DNA from: Bryobacteraceae bacterium
GTDB lineage: Bacteria > Acidobacteriota > Terriglobia > Bryobacterales > Bryobacteraceae
NCBI GenBank assembly: GCA_026129905.1
Contig: JAHCHE010000049.1
Span: 1 to 48,109, forward strand
Direction: 5' to 3'
DNA: 48,109 nucleotides
Translations under genes and position numbers: made by a program
Shown: piece by piece, positions 34,407 to 42,798 of the stretch
Layout of the letters: each line of letters starts with the position of its first letter
How positions within the stretch are numbered: the first letter of the stretch is position 1
The notes under the pieces: model-generated
Databases searched by the model: none
What the model was told of the DNA's origin: nothing
What the model saw: the letters and a program-made list of their open reading frames with translations, nothing else

Positions 34407-35936
34407 GTGGCGATCCTTGCGTTCGCTGTAGCCCTCGCCGTCCGCGCCGCGATGATGCCGGTATTCGAGCTCTCCGTTCCGTATATCACGTTCTTCCCGG
34501 CGGTAATGTTCAGCGCCTGGTACGGGGGACTGGGACCGGGTCTGATCGTGACCGGTCTCAGCGCTATCGCGAGCCAATTCTTCTTCCACCAGCCCGTGTT
34601 CTCGCTCGCAATTTCTTCGCTGTCGGACGTCGTGGCGCTCCTACTCTTTATCGCCATTTCCGTGTTCATCTGCCTGCTTAACCACCGCTCGATGCGCTCC
34701 GCCAGACAGGCCGAGGCGAACCTGCGCCTGGCAAACGAGCGGCTCGATCAGCTTTGCCAGGAAAGCGCCGAGCGGGAACAGGCGGAACGCCGCGAGGCCG
34801 ATGCCCGACGCTGGGCCTTGGATGTCCTGTCCAGCGTAGGCGACGCGCTCATCTGCACCGACCTCGACAGCCGCGTCACGTTCCTGAACCCCGTCGCCGA
34901 AAAGATGACCGGATGGCCGCTCGAGGAGGCTACCGGGAAGCCCGTGTCGGAGGTTTTTGTCATCCTGAACGAAGGTACTCGCAAGCCGGCTATTAACCCT
35001 GTCCGGCGCATCCTGCAGGAAGGGATCGTTATCGGGCTCGCGAATCATACGATCCTGCGATCCCGCTCCGGCGAGGAGATTCCCATCGACGACAGCGGCG
35101 CCCCAATCCGGAACCGTGAACGTCAGATTATGGGCGCCGTGCTCGTTTTTCGGGACATGTCGGAACGCAAGTCCATGGAGGATGCCCTCAGGCAGACGGC
35201 GCAGCGGCTCGCCCGCTCGAATGAGGACCTGGGCAGCTACGCGCACACCATCAGCCACGATCTCCAGGAACCTCTCCGCGCCATGTCAACCTTCTCGGAG
35301 CTTCTCTGCCGCAGGTACCAGGGCCGTCTGGATGCCGACGCCGATACCTACCTCACCTACATCAACGAAAGCGCTGTTCGCATGTCCCAGATGGTTCGGG
35401 ATTTGCTGACGTTCTCCCGAACGATCGATCTCGGCGGAACGATGGCGCCTGTCCGCCTCGCGGATGCCGTCAACTGGGCTGAGCGGAACCTGGAGGAGCG
35501 CATTCGCAATGCCAGGGCCGTCATCCGCTGCGACGATCTGCCCTCCATTGTCGCTGACCATGTCCAACTCGTGCAGCTCTTCCAGAATCTTCTGGACAAC
35601 GCGCTCAAGTACCGGTCCGCCGAGCCTCCCGAGATCCACATCAAGGCCTTCTCAAACGACAACCACTGGCGTGTGTCGGTGACCGACAACGGCATCGGCA
35701 TCGATGCGTCCAGCCAGGAGGAGATCTTCCGGCTATTTCGGCGGGCGAACACTGCCGTACCCGGCTCCGGCGTCGGTCTGGCCATCTGCAAACGGATTGT
35801 CGAGCGCCACGATGGCGAGATCTGGGTCGAATCGGTCCTTGGGCAGGGAAGCACTTTCAATTTCACCCTGGCGAAGCAGCCGGCGCGCCGTTACCACCCG
35901 CCTCGTCTAGAGCGGCAGCGGTCCGCCGAAGCGTGA
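34407..35936 (+). CDS. DUF4118-PAS sensor histidine kinase
   Basis: A 509-residue membrane kinase counted from GTG 34407. Residues 1-95 are the four-helix DUF4118 sensor region (AWYGGLGPGLIVTGLSA, the KdpD-like motif), followed by a helix, a PAS domain (about 137-255, with FLNPVAEKMTGW), HisKA with phospho-acceptor His284 (TISHDLQEPLRAM) and HATPase_c (QNLLDNALKYRS, VTDNGIGID, GSGVGLAICKRIV). It is a phytochrome/bacteriophytochrome-type HisKA kinase. GTG 34407 has a poor ribosome site and trims the first helix. A better start, GTG 34359, leads into the same frame but meets TAG at codon 15. No partner response regulator gene is adjacent. Confidence 0.88.
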   Translation: MAILAFAVALAVRAAMMPVFELSVPYITFFPAVMFSAWYGGLGPGLIVTGLSAIASQFFFHQPVFSLAISSLSDVVALLLFIAISVFICLLNHRSMRSARQAEANLRLANERLDQLCQESAEREQAERREADARRWALDVLSSVGDALICTDLDSRVTFLNPVAEKMTGWPLEEATGKPVSEVFVILNEGTRKPAINPVRRILQEGIVIGLANHTILRSRSGEEIPIDDSGAPIRNRERQIMGAVLVFRDMSERKSMEDALRQTAQRLARSNEDLGSYAHTISHDLQEPLRAMSTFSELLCRRYQGRLDADADTYLTYINESAVRMSQMVRDLLTFSRTIDLGGTMAPVRLADAVNWAERNLEERIRNARAVIRCDDLPSIVADHVQLVQLFQNLLDNALKYRSAEPPEIHIKAFSNDNHWRVSVTDNGIGIDASSQEEIFRLFRRANTAVPGSGVGLAICKRIVERHDGEIWVESVLGQGSTFNFTLAKQPARRYHPPRLERQRSAEA

Positions 35937-35942
35937 GCCGGC

Positions 35943-37199
35943 TCAAGCCCTGGCGATCGTCTCCACGATCGCGTCTCCGTTGCGGAACAACTCCGGCTTG
36001 ATCTCCGCGCCGATGCCCGGCGCTTCGAGCGGTTTGACATGGCCCTGCTCCGGAACCGGCGTGTTGTTGATGAAATACGGGTATTGATGCGCGTATTTCC
36101 AGTAATTGGTCTCCATGATCAGGAAATTCGCGATTGCGGCGCATACGTGCGCCGAGCAGAGGTACAGCAGCGGCCCCCCGCAGGTGTGCGGCGAAGTCGG
36201 GATCAGGTACGTGTCGGCCATGTCGGAGATCTTCTTCGCCTCTCCCACGCCGCCGCACCACGTCACGTCGTACATGATCACGTCGCAGGCGCCGATTTCG
36301 AAATACTCCCGGTATTCGTAGCGGCTGGCCAGCGTCTCGCTGATGCAGATCGGCACGCTGGTCTCCTGCGCCAGTTGGGCGTACGCCTTCGGCGTGTTCA
36401 TCAGCATCGCGTCTTCCAGGTACATGATGTTGTACGGCTCCAGCGCCTTGGCGATCCGCTGCGCGCTGGTGAGATTGAAGCGCGACCAGAGGTCCACGCA
36501 GATGTCCATCTCCTGGCCGGCGACATCGCGGATTTCCTTGATCCACCGCATCCCCTTTTCCAGCGCGTCATTGGAAAGATAGTTGTCCGGCGCGTTGAAC
36601 GGGTAGATCTTCATCGCCGTGATGCCGCGGTCGAGCAGAAATCGGACGATCTTCGTCGTGTCCGGGCCCATCTTCATTTCGTTGATCGCCCAGTAGTCGG
36701 TTGTCGTGTTGTAGACCCGCACCCGCTGGCGCGTCTTGCCGCCTAGTAGCCGGTACAGCGGCAGCCCCGACGCCTGTCCCAGGATGTCCAACTGCGCCAT
36801 GTTGACGGCGCTCAGAATCCGCATGTCCGCGCCGCCGGCGTTTCGCATGGCCATGGCGTGGTAATAGTTGCGCCAGAGACCGTCGATATCCCGGGGATCG
36901 TGCCGCAGGATGACGCGCGCGTAGTCCCTCAGCGCCCCGACTTCGCCCTGTGCGAACGGATACGTTTCTCCGGTGCCGATGATGCCCGCGTCGGTGTGGA
37001 GGCGCACCCACATGAATTCCGCGCCGTCCGATCCGCCCGATCCGCCGCCGATGCGAATGTCCTTGCGGAACGTGACCGCATCGATCTGCGTGATCTTCAT
37101 CGGCTGCGTGTTATCGACCGCCCGCATGATGCTCGGGCACGCGGCCGCCAGCGACCCCAATCCGGCATGTCTCAAGAACGTTCGTCGGTTCATTGTCAT
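35943..37199 (-). CDS. Exported enolase-superfamily (mandelate racemase/muconate lactonizing) enzyme
   Basis: A 418-residue protein with a twin-arginine signal (NRRTFLRHAGLGSLAAA). The capping domain is followed by a barrel with Mg2+ ligands Asp236 (ICVDLWSRF), Glu262 (YLEDAM) and Glu288 (ISETLASR), and a catalytic His338 (TSPHTCGGP). The KxK motif of mandelate racemase is not present (AMKIYPFN instead), which points towards sugar-acid dehydratases. Substrate is unknown; such exported members are frequent in Solibacter-type genomes. It is coupled to the upstream DNA glycosylase by an ATGA overlap (37196-37199) although the functions look unrelated. It ends 6 bp from the convergent kinase gene. 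Confidence 0.87.
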   Translation of the reverse strand: MTMNRRTFLRHAGLGSLAAACPSIMRAVDNTQPMKITQIDAVTFRKDIRIGGGSGGSDGAEFMWVRLHTDAGIIGTGETYPFAQGEVGALRDYARVILRHDPRDIDGLWRNYYHAMAMRNAGGADMRILSAVNMAQLDILGQASGLPLYRLLGGKTRQRVRVYNTTTDYWAINEMKMGPDTTKIVRFLLDRGITAMKIYPFNAPDNYLSNDALEKGMRWIKEIRDVAGQEMDICVDLWSRFNLTSAQRIAKALEPYNIMYLEDAMLMNTPKAYAQLAQETSVPICISETLASRYEYREYFEIGACDVIMYDVTWCGGVGEAKKISDMADTYLIPTSPHTCGGPLLYLCSAHVCAAIANFLIMETNYWKYAHQYPYFINNTPVPEQGHVKPLEAPGIGAEIKPELFRNGDAIVETIARA

Positions 37200-38119
37200 A
37201 GCTCTCCGTTAAAGTCCTGCCAAAGATCGAACCAGTAGGCGAGATAGCGCCATTCGCCCCAATCTTCGTAGATGGCGTGGATCTCGGCGTCGTCCGGCGC
37301 CCGGCCGGCGAAGTATTTCTTCTTCGCGAACTCGCGGCATACGGAATCCACCGCCAGGCAGTCGTACCGTCCCAGCAGCATCAGTAGCGTGGCCGCCGCG
37401 TAATTCCCGATCCCCTTGATGCCGAGCGCCTGTTTTCTCAGTTCCGCCGTCGGCGCGCCCTTGTTGCGAAAGCCTTCCATGTCCAGTTCCCCGCGCGTCA
37501 CCCGAACCGCGAGTTCGTGCACGTACGGCGCCCGGTAGCCCATGCGAACGCGGGCGGCGAACTCGTCCAGGCCCGCGGCCGCGATCGCTTCCGGCGCCGG
37601 AAAAGCCTTCCGCATCCCGTCGCCCGGATAGGGCTCGCCGTACGCCTCCACCAGCCCCGACACCATCCTTTTGGTTCCGCCCCACTGCGTATTTGTGGTG
37701 CAGATGATCTTCACCACGTCTTCAAATACCGTGGGCGACCGCAGCAGCCTCCCGTATCCGGCCGTGACCTTCACCCATCCGCCCCCGCGTGCGCGGCATT
37801 CCGCGTAGAAATCCTCCAGCCGTTCGTCGACGCGAAACATACGGCTCACCCGGCGCTGGATCTCCAGGCCGTCCTCGCCGGAAAGCCTGCCGCGATGCGT
37901 CGCCCCGATCCTTATCGCCGGCTTGCGCGGCGTACCTGCGCCCGTAATCTCAAGCAGCGCAATCTTGCCCCCGCCGAGCCGCTCCACCCGCGTCATCGTT
38001 GCGCGCGACGCGTCCCACGCGTTGGGCGCGAGCACAACCCAGCCGTGGGAGTAAGCCGTGCCTTCAAAGTGAAACGGCGCGGGCGCCGCAAGGTGGAACA
38101 CGCTCTGCAATCGAGTCAT
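37196..38119 (-). CDS. HhH-GPD superfamily DNA glycosylase (AlkA/OGG-like)
   Basis: A 307-residue base-excision repair glycosylase. An N-terminal beta domain (about 1-85) precedes the helical core; the helix-hairpin-helix is LGIKGIGNYAAATLLMLLG (about 232-250) and the catalytic Asp258 lies in CLAVDSVCREF. No Lys stands at the place used by OGG1 (Lys249), where GNYAAA is seen, and there is no Cys-rich Fe-S loop, so it is probably monofunctional and not an EndoIII/MutY. The exact lesion (alkylated or oxidised purine) is open. Divergent from the DAHP synthase gene, 65 bp apart. Confidence 0.85.
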   Translation of the reverse strand: MTRLQSVFHLAAPAPFHFEGTAYSHGWVVLAPNAWDASRATMTRVERLGGGKIALLEITGAGTPRKPAIRIGATHRGRLSGEDGLEIQRRVSRMFRVDERLEDFYAECRARGGGWVKVTAGYGRLLRSPTVFEDVVKIICTTNTQWGGTKRMVSGLVEAYGEPYPGDGMRKAFPAPEAIAAAGLDEFAARVRMGYRAPYVHELAVRVTRGELDMEGFRNKGAPTAELRKQALGIKGIGNYAAATLLMLLGRYDCLAVDSVCREFAKKKYFAGRAPDDAEIHAIYEDWGEWRYLAYWFDLWQDFNGEL

Positions 38120-38184
38120 CTTATCAAGCCTCGCCCCGTAATCATCGGCGCCCGATCTGCGAAGATATTGCTGCTGGGTATCTC

Positions 38185-39549
38185 ATGACGGAATGGTCAC
38201 CGCGCTCCTGGCGCGAAAAGCCCGCGCTGCAACAGCCTGTCTATTCTTCGCCGCAACAACTCGAAGGCGTCCTCGGTGAGTTAGCGGCTCTCCCGCCGCT
38301 CGTCACGCCGTGGGAAGTCTCGGCGCTGAAGACTCAACTGGCCGGAGCGGCGCGCGGCGAAAGCTTCCTGCTCCAAGGCGGCGATTGCGCAGAGCGTTTC
38401 GCCGACTGCAATGCCGCCGCGATCACCAATCAGCTCAAGATTCTTCTCCAGATGAGTCTCGTGCTCGTTCAGGGCAGCAAGCGCCCGGTAATCCGCGTCG
38501 GCCGCCTGGCGGGTCAGTACGCCAAGCCGCGTTCGGAGGAGTTCGAGGTCCGCGACGGCGTTGCCCTGCCCAGCTATCGCGGCGATATCGTGAACGCGCC
38601 CGCCTTTACCGCTGCCGCCCGCGCCCCCGATCCCCGGAACCTGCTCCGGGCCTACGGCCGGTCCGCGCTCACCCTCAACTTCATCCGCGCCATGGTCAAG
38701 AGCGGCTTCGCCGACCTCCATCACCCGGAATATTGGGACCTCGATTGGGCGCGCCATTCACCGTCGGCCGCCGAGTATCACCGAGTCGTCGCCGCCATTA
38801 ACGATTCGCTGCGCTTTCTCGAAAACGTGCTCGGCGTTCGCGCCGGCGAGATCGAGCGCGTCGAGTTCTATACCAGCCATGAAGGATTGCACCTGCCGTA
38901 CGAAGAGGCGCAGACGCGCCGGGCGGGACCCGACGGCTGCTGGTATAACCTGTCGACCCACTTTCCCTGGATCGGAGCCCGCACTTGCCGCGCGGACGGC
39001 GCCCACGTCGAATACTTCCGAGGCATCGCCAACCCCATCGGGCTGAAGGTCGGCTCATCCCTCGCTCCGAACGACCTTCGTGCGCTCATGGACGTTCTGC
39101 ACCCCGATGACGAGCCAGGCCGTCTCACGCTCATCCATCGCTTCGGCTGCGGACGCATTGCCGACTTGCTGCCGCCGTTGATCGACGCCGTCCGCGCCAG
39201 CGGCAAAACCGTGCTCTGGTGCGCAGACCCGATGCATGGCAATACGCGCGTGACCGCCGCCGGCGTGAAGACCCGGCGCTTCTCCGACATCATGGGCGAA
39301 CTCGAGCAGGCCTTCGACATCCACGCCGCCTGCGGAACGCGCCTTGGCGGCGTTCACTTCGAACTGACCGGCGATAACGTCACCGAGTGCGTCGGTGGCG
39401 CCCGCGGGCTTGCCGAGGAGGACCTGCATCGCGCCTACAAGTCCGAGGTCGACCCGAGGCTGAACTACGAACAGGCTCTCGAACTCGCCATGCTCGTTGC
39501 GCGGAAGATGTCCAACATGAGCGTCTCTCCGCCGTCTCGCCTCTCATGA
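38185..39549 (+). CDS. Class II 3-deoxy-7-phosphoheptulonate (DAHP) synthase
   Basis: A 454-residue type II DAHP synthase, the plant/mycobacterial kind, which condenses PEP and erythrose 4-phosphate as the first step of the shikimate pathway. Family segments are FLLQGGDCAERFADCNA near residue 67, VIRVGRLAGQYAKPRS near 100, YTSHEGLHLPYEEA near 230, HFPWIGARTCRADGAHVEY near 256 and LWCADPMHGNT near 345; the Cys, His, Glu and Asp metal ligands are present. ATG 38185 begins the conserved W-rich N-terminus (TEWSPRSWREKPALQQP). No N-terminal extension for feedback sites is visible. Confidence 0.97.
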   Translation: MTEWSPRSWREKPALQQPVYSSPQQLEGVLGELAALPPLVTPWEVSALKTQLAGAARGESFLLQGGDCAERFADCNAAAITNQLKILLQMSLVLVQGSKRPVIRVGRLAGQYAKPRSEEFEVRDGVALPSYRGDIVNAPAFTAAARAPDPRNLLRAYGRSALTLNFIRAMVKSGFADLHHPEYWDLDWARHSPSAAEYHRVVAAINDSLRFLENVLGVRAGEIERVEFYTSHEGLHLPYEEAQTRRAGPDGCWYNLSTHFPWIGARTCRADGAHVEYFRGIANPIGLKVGSSLAPNDLRALMDVLHPDDEPGRLTLIHRFGCGRIADLLPPLIDAVRASGKTVLWCADPMHGNTRVTAAGVKTRRFSDIMGELEQAFDIHAACGTRLGGVHFELTGDNVTECVGGARGLAEEDLHRAYKSEVDPRLNYEQALELAMLVARKMSNMSVSPPSRLS

Positions 39550-39888
39550 CCGGTTCCTTCGAAAACTCTCCGAATTTATCTCGTTGACTAACGGGGCAGA
39601 TGGCGGATCGGACCCGTGAAATCCCACGCCCGAACAGAAACTGCTGCTGCACTTGGAGAAAGCCAAACGCGGCGGGTGGCAGGCAAGACCACCACGGAGA
39701 CCTTTGCTTCCCCGGCGGCGCTACGCAAGGCGCAAACAGGAGGTTCGCTACGCCTTCCCTGTATGACTCTTTCATTCGCTACTCCATGCCGGTTTATCCC
39801 GGCGCAATCCATGCGTGGACGCTTGCCCCACCTTGTGGCGACGCGCAGCCACGAGTGTTCGCGCCACGGCGGCAGCTATAATCGGACT
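39550..39888. other. 339-bp gap with no supported gene
   Basis: Open frames exist on both strands, one continuous with the downstream lipoprotein, but none has domain similarity or a ribosome site. A short GCCGG/CCGGC hairpin lies near 39788-39803. On the minus strand a frame from 39870 reads RRHKVGQASTHGLRRDKPAW, which has the feel of a dispersed intergenic repeat seen in large environmental genomes; I cannot verify that. The right end holds the promoter of the lipoprotein gene. Confidence 0.4.
39877..39882 (+). promoter_or_regulatory. -10 box TATAAT for the lipoprotein gene, leaderless spacing
   Basis: TATAAT is followed by six bases (CGGACT) and the GTG start at 39889. Transcription would begin at or next to the start codon, and no ribosome site is present, so translation is probably leaderless. 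Confidence 0.5.
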
Positions 39889-40293
39889 GTGAAGATCACT
39901 GGGGTTCTCCTCACGCTGGCGATCGTGTTTCTGTGCGGTTGCAAGAAGGACATCCAAAGCAAGGAAGCCGTGCGCCAGGGAGTGATCCAGCACCTGGCAG
40001 GCAAGGCGGGATTGGACGTCGGGTCGATGGACGTCGAGGTCAGTTCGGTGATGTTTCGCGACAACGAGGCTGAGGCCACGGTCTCCTTCCGCCCCAAAGG
40101 CGCCACCGATCCGGCTTCCAGCATGTCGATGACCTACACGCTGGAGCGCAAGGGCAACCAGTGGGTAGTGAAGAGCAAGTCGGGAACGGCCGGCGATCCT
40201 CACGGCGGCATGCCGGAGCCTGGTGAAGGCGGAACGATGCCTCCAGGCCATCCTCCTCTCGGCGGCGAACCTCCGGCCGGTGAAAAGCGATAG
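39889..40293 (+). CDS. Small lipoprotein of unknown function
   Basis: A 134-residue protein with a lipoprotein signal ending in LCGC (lipidated Cys18), then KKDIQSKEAVRQGVIQHL. The middle forms a compact alpha/beta region (MDVEVSSVMFRDNEAEATVSF, MTYTLERKGNQWVVKSKSG), a layout reminiscent of DUF4878/NTF2-like lipoproteins. The last 25 residues are Gly/Pro-rich (GGMPEPGEGGTMPPGHPP). It is probably anchored in the cell envelope. The start is GTG 39889, justified by the signal sequence and the TATAAT 6 nt upstream. The following flavoprotein gene overlaps it by 14 bp. Confidence 0.8.
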   Translation: MKITGVLLTLAIVFLCGCKKDIQSKEAVRQGVIQHLAGKAGLDVGSMDVEVSSVMFRDNEAEATVSFRPKGATDPASSMSMTYTLERKGNQWVVKSKSGTAGDPHGGMPEPGEGGTMPPGHPPLGGEPPAGEKR

Positions 40294-41458
40294 CGTAGCC
40301 GTACTCGGCGGCGGGCCGGGAGGCGCATTCTGCGCGGAATTGCTGGCCAGGGCGGGCCTCCGCACCATGGTTTTCGACGAGCGGCTGGCGTGGGAGAAAC
40401 CATGCGGCGGCGCCCTCCCGGTGAAAGCGCAGGGCCGTTATCCATTTCTTCTGGATAACGCCAAGCCAAAGGCAAGGCCAAACCAGATCACGTTCGGCGT
40501 CTCCGGCGGACCTCAAACGCGGCTGCGGCTACGCGAGCCGATGGTGGTCTACGCGCGGGAGGATCTGAACCGGATGATGCTCGAGCGCGCGGAAGCGGCC
40601 GGCGCGGAGATCGAGCAGGCGCGCGTGCTTGCGGTTGAACGTTCGGCCTCGGGCTGGAAGCTGACGACCTCGAAGGGGAGCGCGACCGCGGGCTACTGCG
40701 TCGTGGCGACCGGAGCGCGAAACTCGCTGCGGCGCTTCGGAGCGAAGCTCGCGCCGCCGGATGTAATGATGGCGCTGGGCTACTACGTCCCGGACACGCG
40801 CCATCAGGCGATGCACATCGAGTTTCCTCTCGAGATGGAAGGCTACATCTGGATCTTTCCGCGGCACAACCACACGTCCGTCGGCATCTGCGGCAAGGGC
40901 GCGCCGTCGCAAGCGCTCCGCCGGGAGGTAGAGCGCTACATGGACCGGGCCGGAATTTCCCGGCAAGGCGCGGCCTTCTACGCGCACCCGATCCCGTCGC
41001 TGACGCCCGAAGCCTGGACAACAAACCGGATCGCAGGCGACGGCTGGCTGGCCGTCGGCGATGCGGCGGGGCTGGTGGATCCCATCACCGGAGAAGGGTT
41101 GTACTATGCGCTGCGATCGGCTGAACTGGCTGCCGGCGCGGCGATCGCCGGCGATGGCTGCCCCGAGCGATGGGGACGCTCGTACCAGGAGGCGGTGACC
41201 CGCGACTTCGGCGCGGATCTCGCGACCGCCGCCGCGATCGCGCGCCGGTTCTACTTCGGGCGCTTTCTCGGCGGACCTGTGATCAAGCGGATGGTGCAGT
41301 TCAGCGCGCGCAGCCCGATGTTCGCGGACGTGATGCAGGACCTGTTGGCCGGCAACCAGCCTTATCTTGATCTGAAGCCGAGGCTGTATCGCAACCTGGC
41401 CCGAACGCTGGCCCAGATCGGCGCGAGCTTTCTGCCGGGGCCCCGCCTACGAGGCTGA
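40280..41458 (+). CDS. Geranylgeranyl reductase family FAD-dependent oxidoreductase (copy 1)
   Basis: A 392-residue flavoprotein. The N-terminus VAVLGGGPGGAFCAELLARAG is the FAD-binding Rossmann motif, followed by the family motif EKPCGGALP near residue 40, and [21 protein letters not shown] near 255 that contacts the flavin pyrophosphate and isoalloxazine. Members reduce isoprenoid double bonds (geranylgeranyl groups, menaquinone side chains, archaeal lipids) or act as halogenase-like monooxygenases. I chose GTG 40280, which gives a normal N-terminus; the GTG at 40223 lies inside the lipoprotein gene. A paralogue lies directly downstream in the opposite direction with a 12-bp overlap. Substrate unknown. 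Confidence 0.82.
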   Translation: MKSDSVAVLGGGPGGAFCAELLARAGLRTMVFDERLAWEKPCGGALPVKAQGRYPFLLDNAKPKARPNQITFGVSGGPQTRLRLREPMVVYAREDLNRMMLERAEAAGAEIEQARVLAVERSASGWKLTTSKGSATAGYCVVATGARNSLRRFGAKLAPPDVMMALGYYVPDTRHQAMHIEFPLEMEGYIWIFPRHNHTSVGICGKGAPSQALRREVERYMDRAGISRQGAAFYAHPIPSLTPEAWTTNRIAGDGWLAVGDAAGLVDPITGEGLYYALRSAELAAGAAIAGDGCPERWGRSYQEAVTRDFGADLATAAAIARRFYFGRFLGGPVIKRMVQFSARSPMFADVMQDLLAGNQPYLDLKPRLYRNLARTLAQIGASFLPGPRLRG

Positions 41459-42733
41459 GATGATACCCGCGTCGAATGGCGTTCCGGAGTGGCCGGCCTG
41501 CTCCAGAAACAGCTTCCGCAACAGACCCGGATCGGCGAGTTTTCTCGCCTCGTACGACTCGACGAAATACTGAATCGGCATCCAGAAGACCTCCAGCGGC
41601 CCGAGTACCTTCTTCTTGAACGCTTTGAACGACACCTCTCCCATCAGCACGCCGCAAAACGCCTGCCAGATGCTGTCGTTGCCGCGGACGAGACGGTAAA
41701 TCAGGTGCGGGAAGCTGACGGCGTAGCTGAGCAGTCGGCGCGCCCAGAGCAGGTCGGAGCCGATCTCGCTCCAAACGCGCTCGGAATAGATGGCGGGCAC
41801 GGGATCCGAGGCGTCCCAGTTGCGCACCAAGGTATCGGCGGCAACTTCGGCGCTATGGCAAGCCTGGGAAATGCCGTCGCCGGTAAAAGGGTCCACGAGC
41901 CCCGCGGCGTCGCCCACCAGCAGAATGCGCCCCGTGGCCAGCTTCGTCCTGCCGGTCAGGGTGGGTAACTGGTGGCCGGAAAAGCGCAGGTTCGATTCGG
42001 CGCCGGGCTTGAGGATCTTTTCCTTCTGGAGGAAGGCCGAAAGATAGGGCCGCAGGTAACGGCCGATGGCGACCGGACAGCCCACGCCGACATTGACGGA
42101 GCCATGCTTGGGAAAGACCCAGGCGTAGCCGCTGGGCAGGCTCCCCCAGTCGATGCGCATGCGGCTGTTTTCGGACGCGGCGCCGTTGACGTGCCGGTCC
42201 GGGATTTCGCTGTAGAGGGCCACCTGCCAGAAGAAGTTGCCGCGCGCGTTGAGATTCTTGCCGACCATACTGTTGGCGCCGTCGGCCCCGACAACGAACC
42301 GCGCGCGCAACCCCCGGCGATCCGTCTGCACGACGACGACGTCCGGGCTTTCGTAGCCGACGGAAAGTACGCGCTCGCCGGCGGAGAGTTCCGCCCCCGC
42401 CCCGATGGCGGCCTGCAGGAGCAATTCGTCGAACTCCGTGCGAAGGACGCTATAAACCAGGGGCTGCGGGGACGTTTTCCGGAAACGCTGCTCGAAGCCG
42501 AAGCTGAATTCGACGGCGTCCATAGCGCCGCGCACGACGGATTTCCAGTCGAAGGGAATCCGCTGCGAGGCTCGCTGCTGCACCCCGCCGCCGCATGGTT
42601 TGTCTCTGGGGAACCGCTTGGCGTCGAGAATGGCGACCTCGAGCCCGGCTTTCGCCAGGTGGTACGCGGTGAGCGAACCCGCCGGTCCGCCGCCCACCAC
42701 AATCACGTCATGACATTTCGAAGTAGCTTCCAC
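41447..42733 (-). CDS. Geranylgeranyl reductase family FAD-dependent oxidoreductase (copy 2)
   Basis: A 428-residue flavoprotein with Rossmann motif [20 protein letters not shown], the family signature DKPCGGGV near residue 45, [17 protein letters not shown] near 143 and [20 protein letters not shown] near 270. It is typical of the TIGR02032 family and longer than its neighbour by a C-terminal helical part ([19 protein letters not shown]), possibly membrane-associated. It may act on quinone or polyprenyl side chains (inference). The start is GTG 42733; a perfect TATAAT lies 27 nt upstream at 42761-42766. It is divergent from hemL. Confidence 0.85.
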   Translation of the reverse strand: MEATSKCHDVIVVGGGPAGSLTAYHLAKAGLEVAILDAKRFPRDKPCGGGVQQRASQRIPFDWKSVVRGAMDAVEFSFGFEQRFRKTSPQPLVYSVLRTEFDELLLQAAIGAGAELSAGERVLSVGYESPDVVVVQTDRRGLRARFVVGADGANSMVGKNLNARGNFFWQVALYSEIPDRHVNGAASENSRMRIDWGSLPSGYAWVFPKHGSVNVGVGCPVAIGRYLRPYLSAFLQKEKILKPGAESNLRFSGHQLPTLTGRTKLATGRILLVGDAAGLVDPFTGDGISQACHSAEVAADTLVRNWDASDPVPAIYSERVWSEIGSDLLWARRLLSYAVSFPHLIYRLVRGNDSIWQAFCGVLMGEVSFKAFKKKVLGPLEVFWMPIQYFVESYEARKLADPGLLRKLFLEQAGHSGTPFDAGIISAS

Positions 42734-42760
42734 CCGCCATCCCGCTCTGTGGGATACTAC

Positions 42761-42766
42761 ATTATA
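42761..42766 (-). promoter_or_regulatory. -10 box TATAAT upstream of flavoprotein copy 2
   Basis: Perfect hexamer on the minus strand, 27 nt before GTG 42733, in the 65-bp divergent gap shared with hemL. No clear -35 hexamer is seen. Confidence 0.5.
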
Positions 42767-42798
42767 CCTTCGGGCATTCTCCCGAGTGCGAACCTGCC

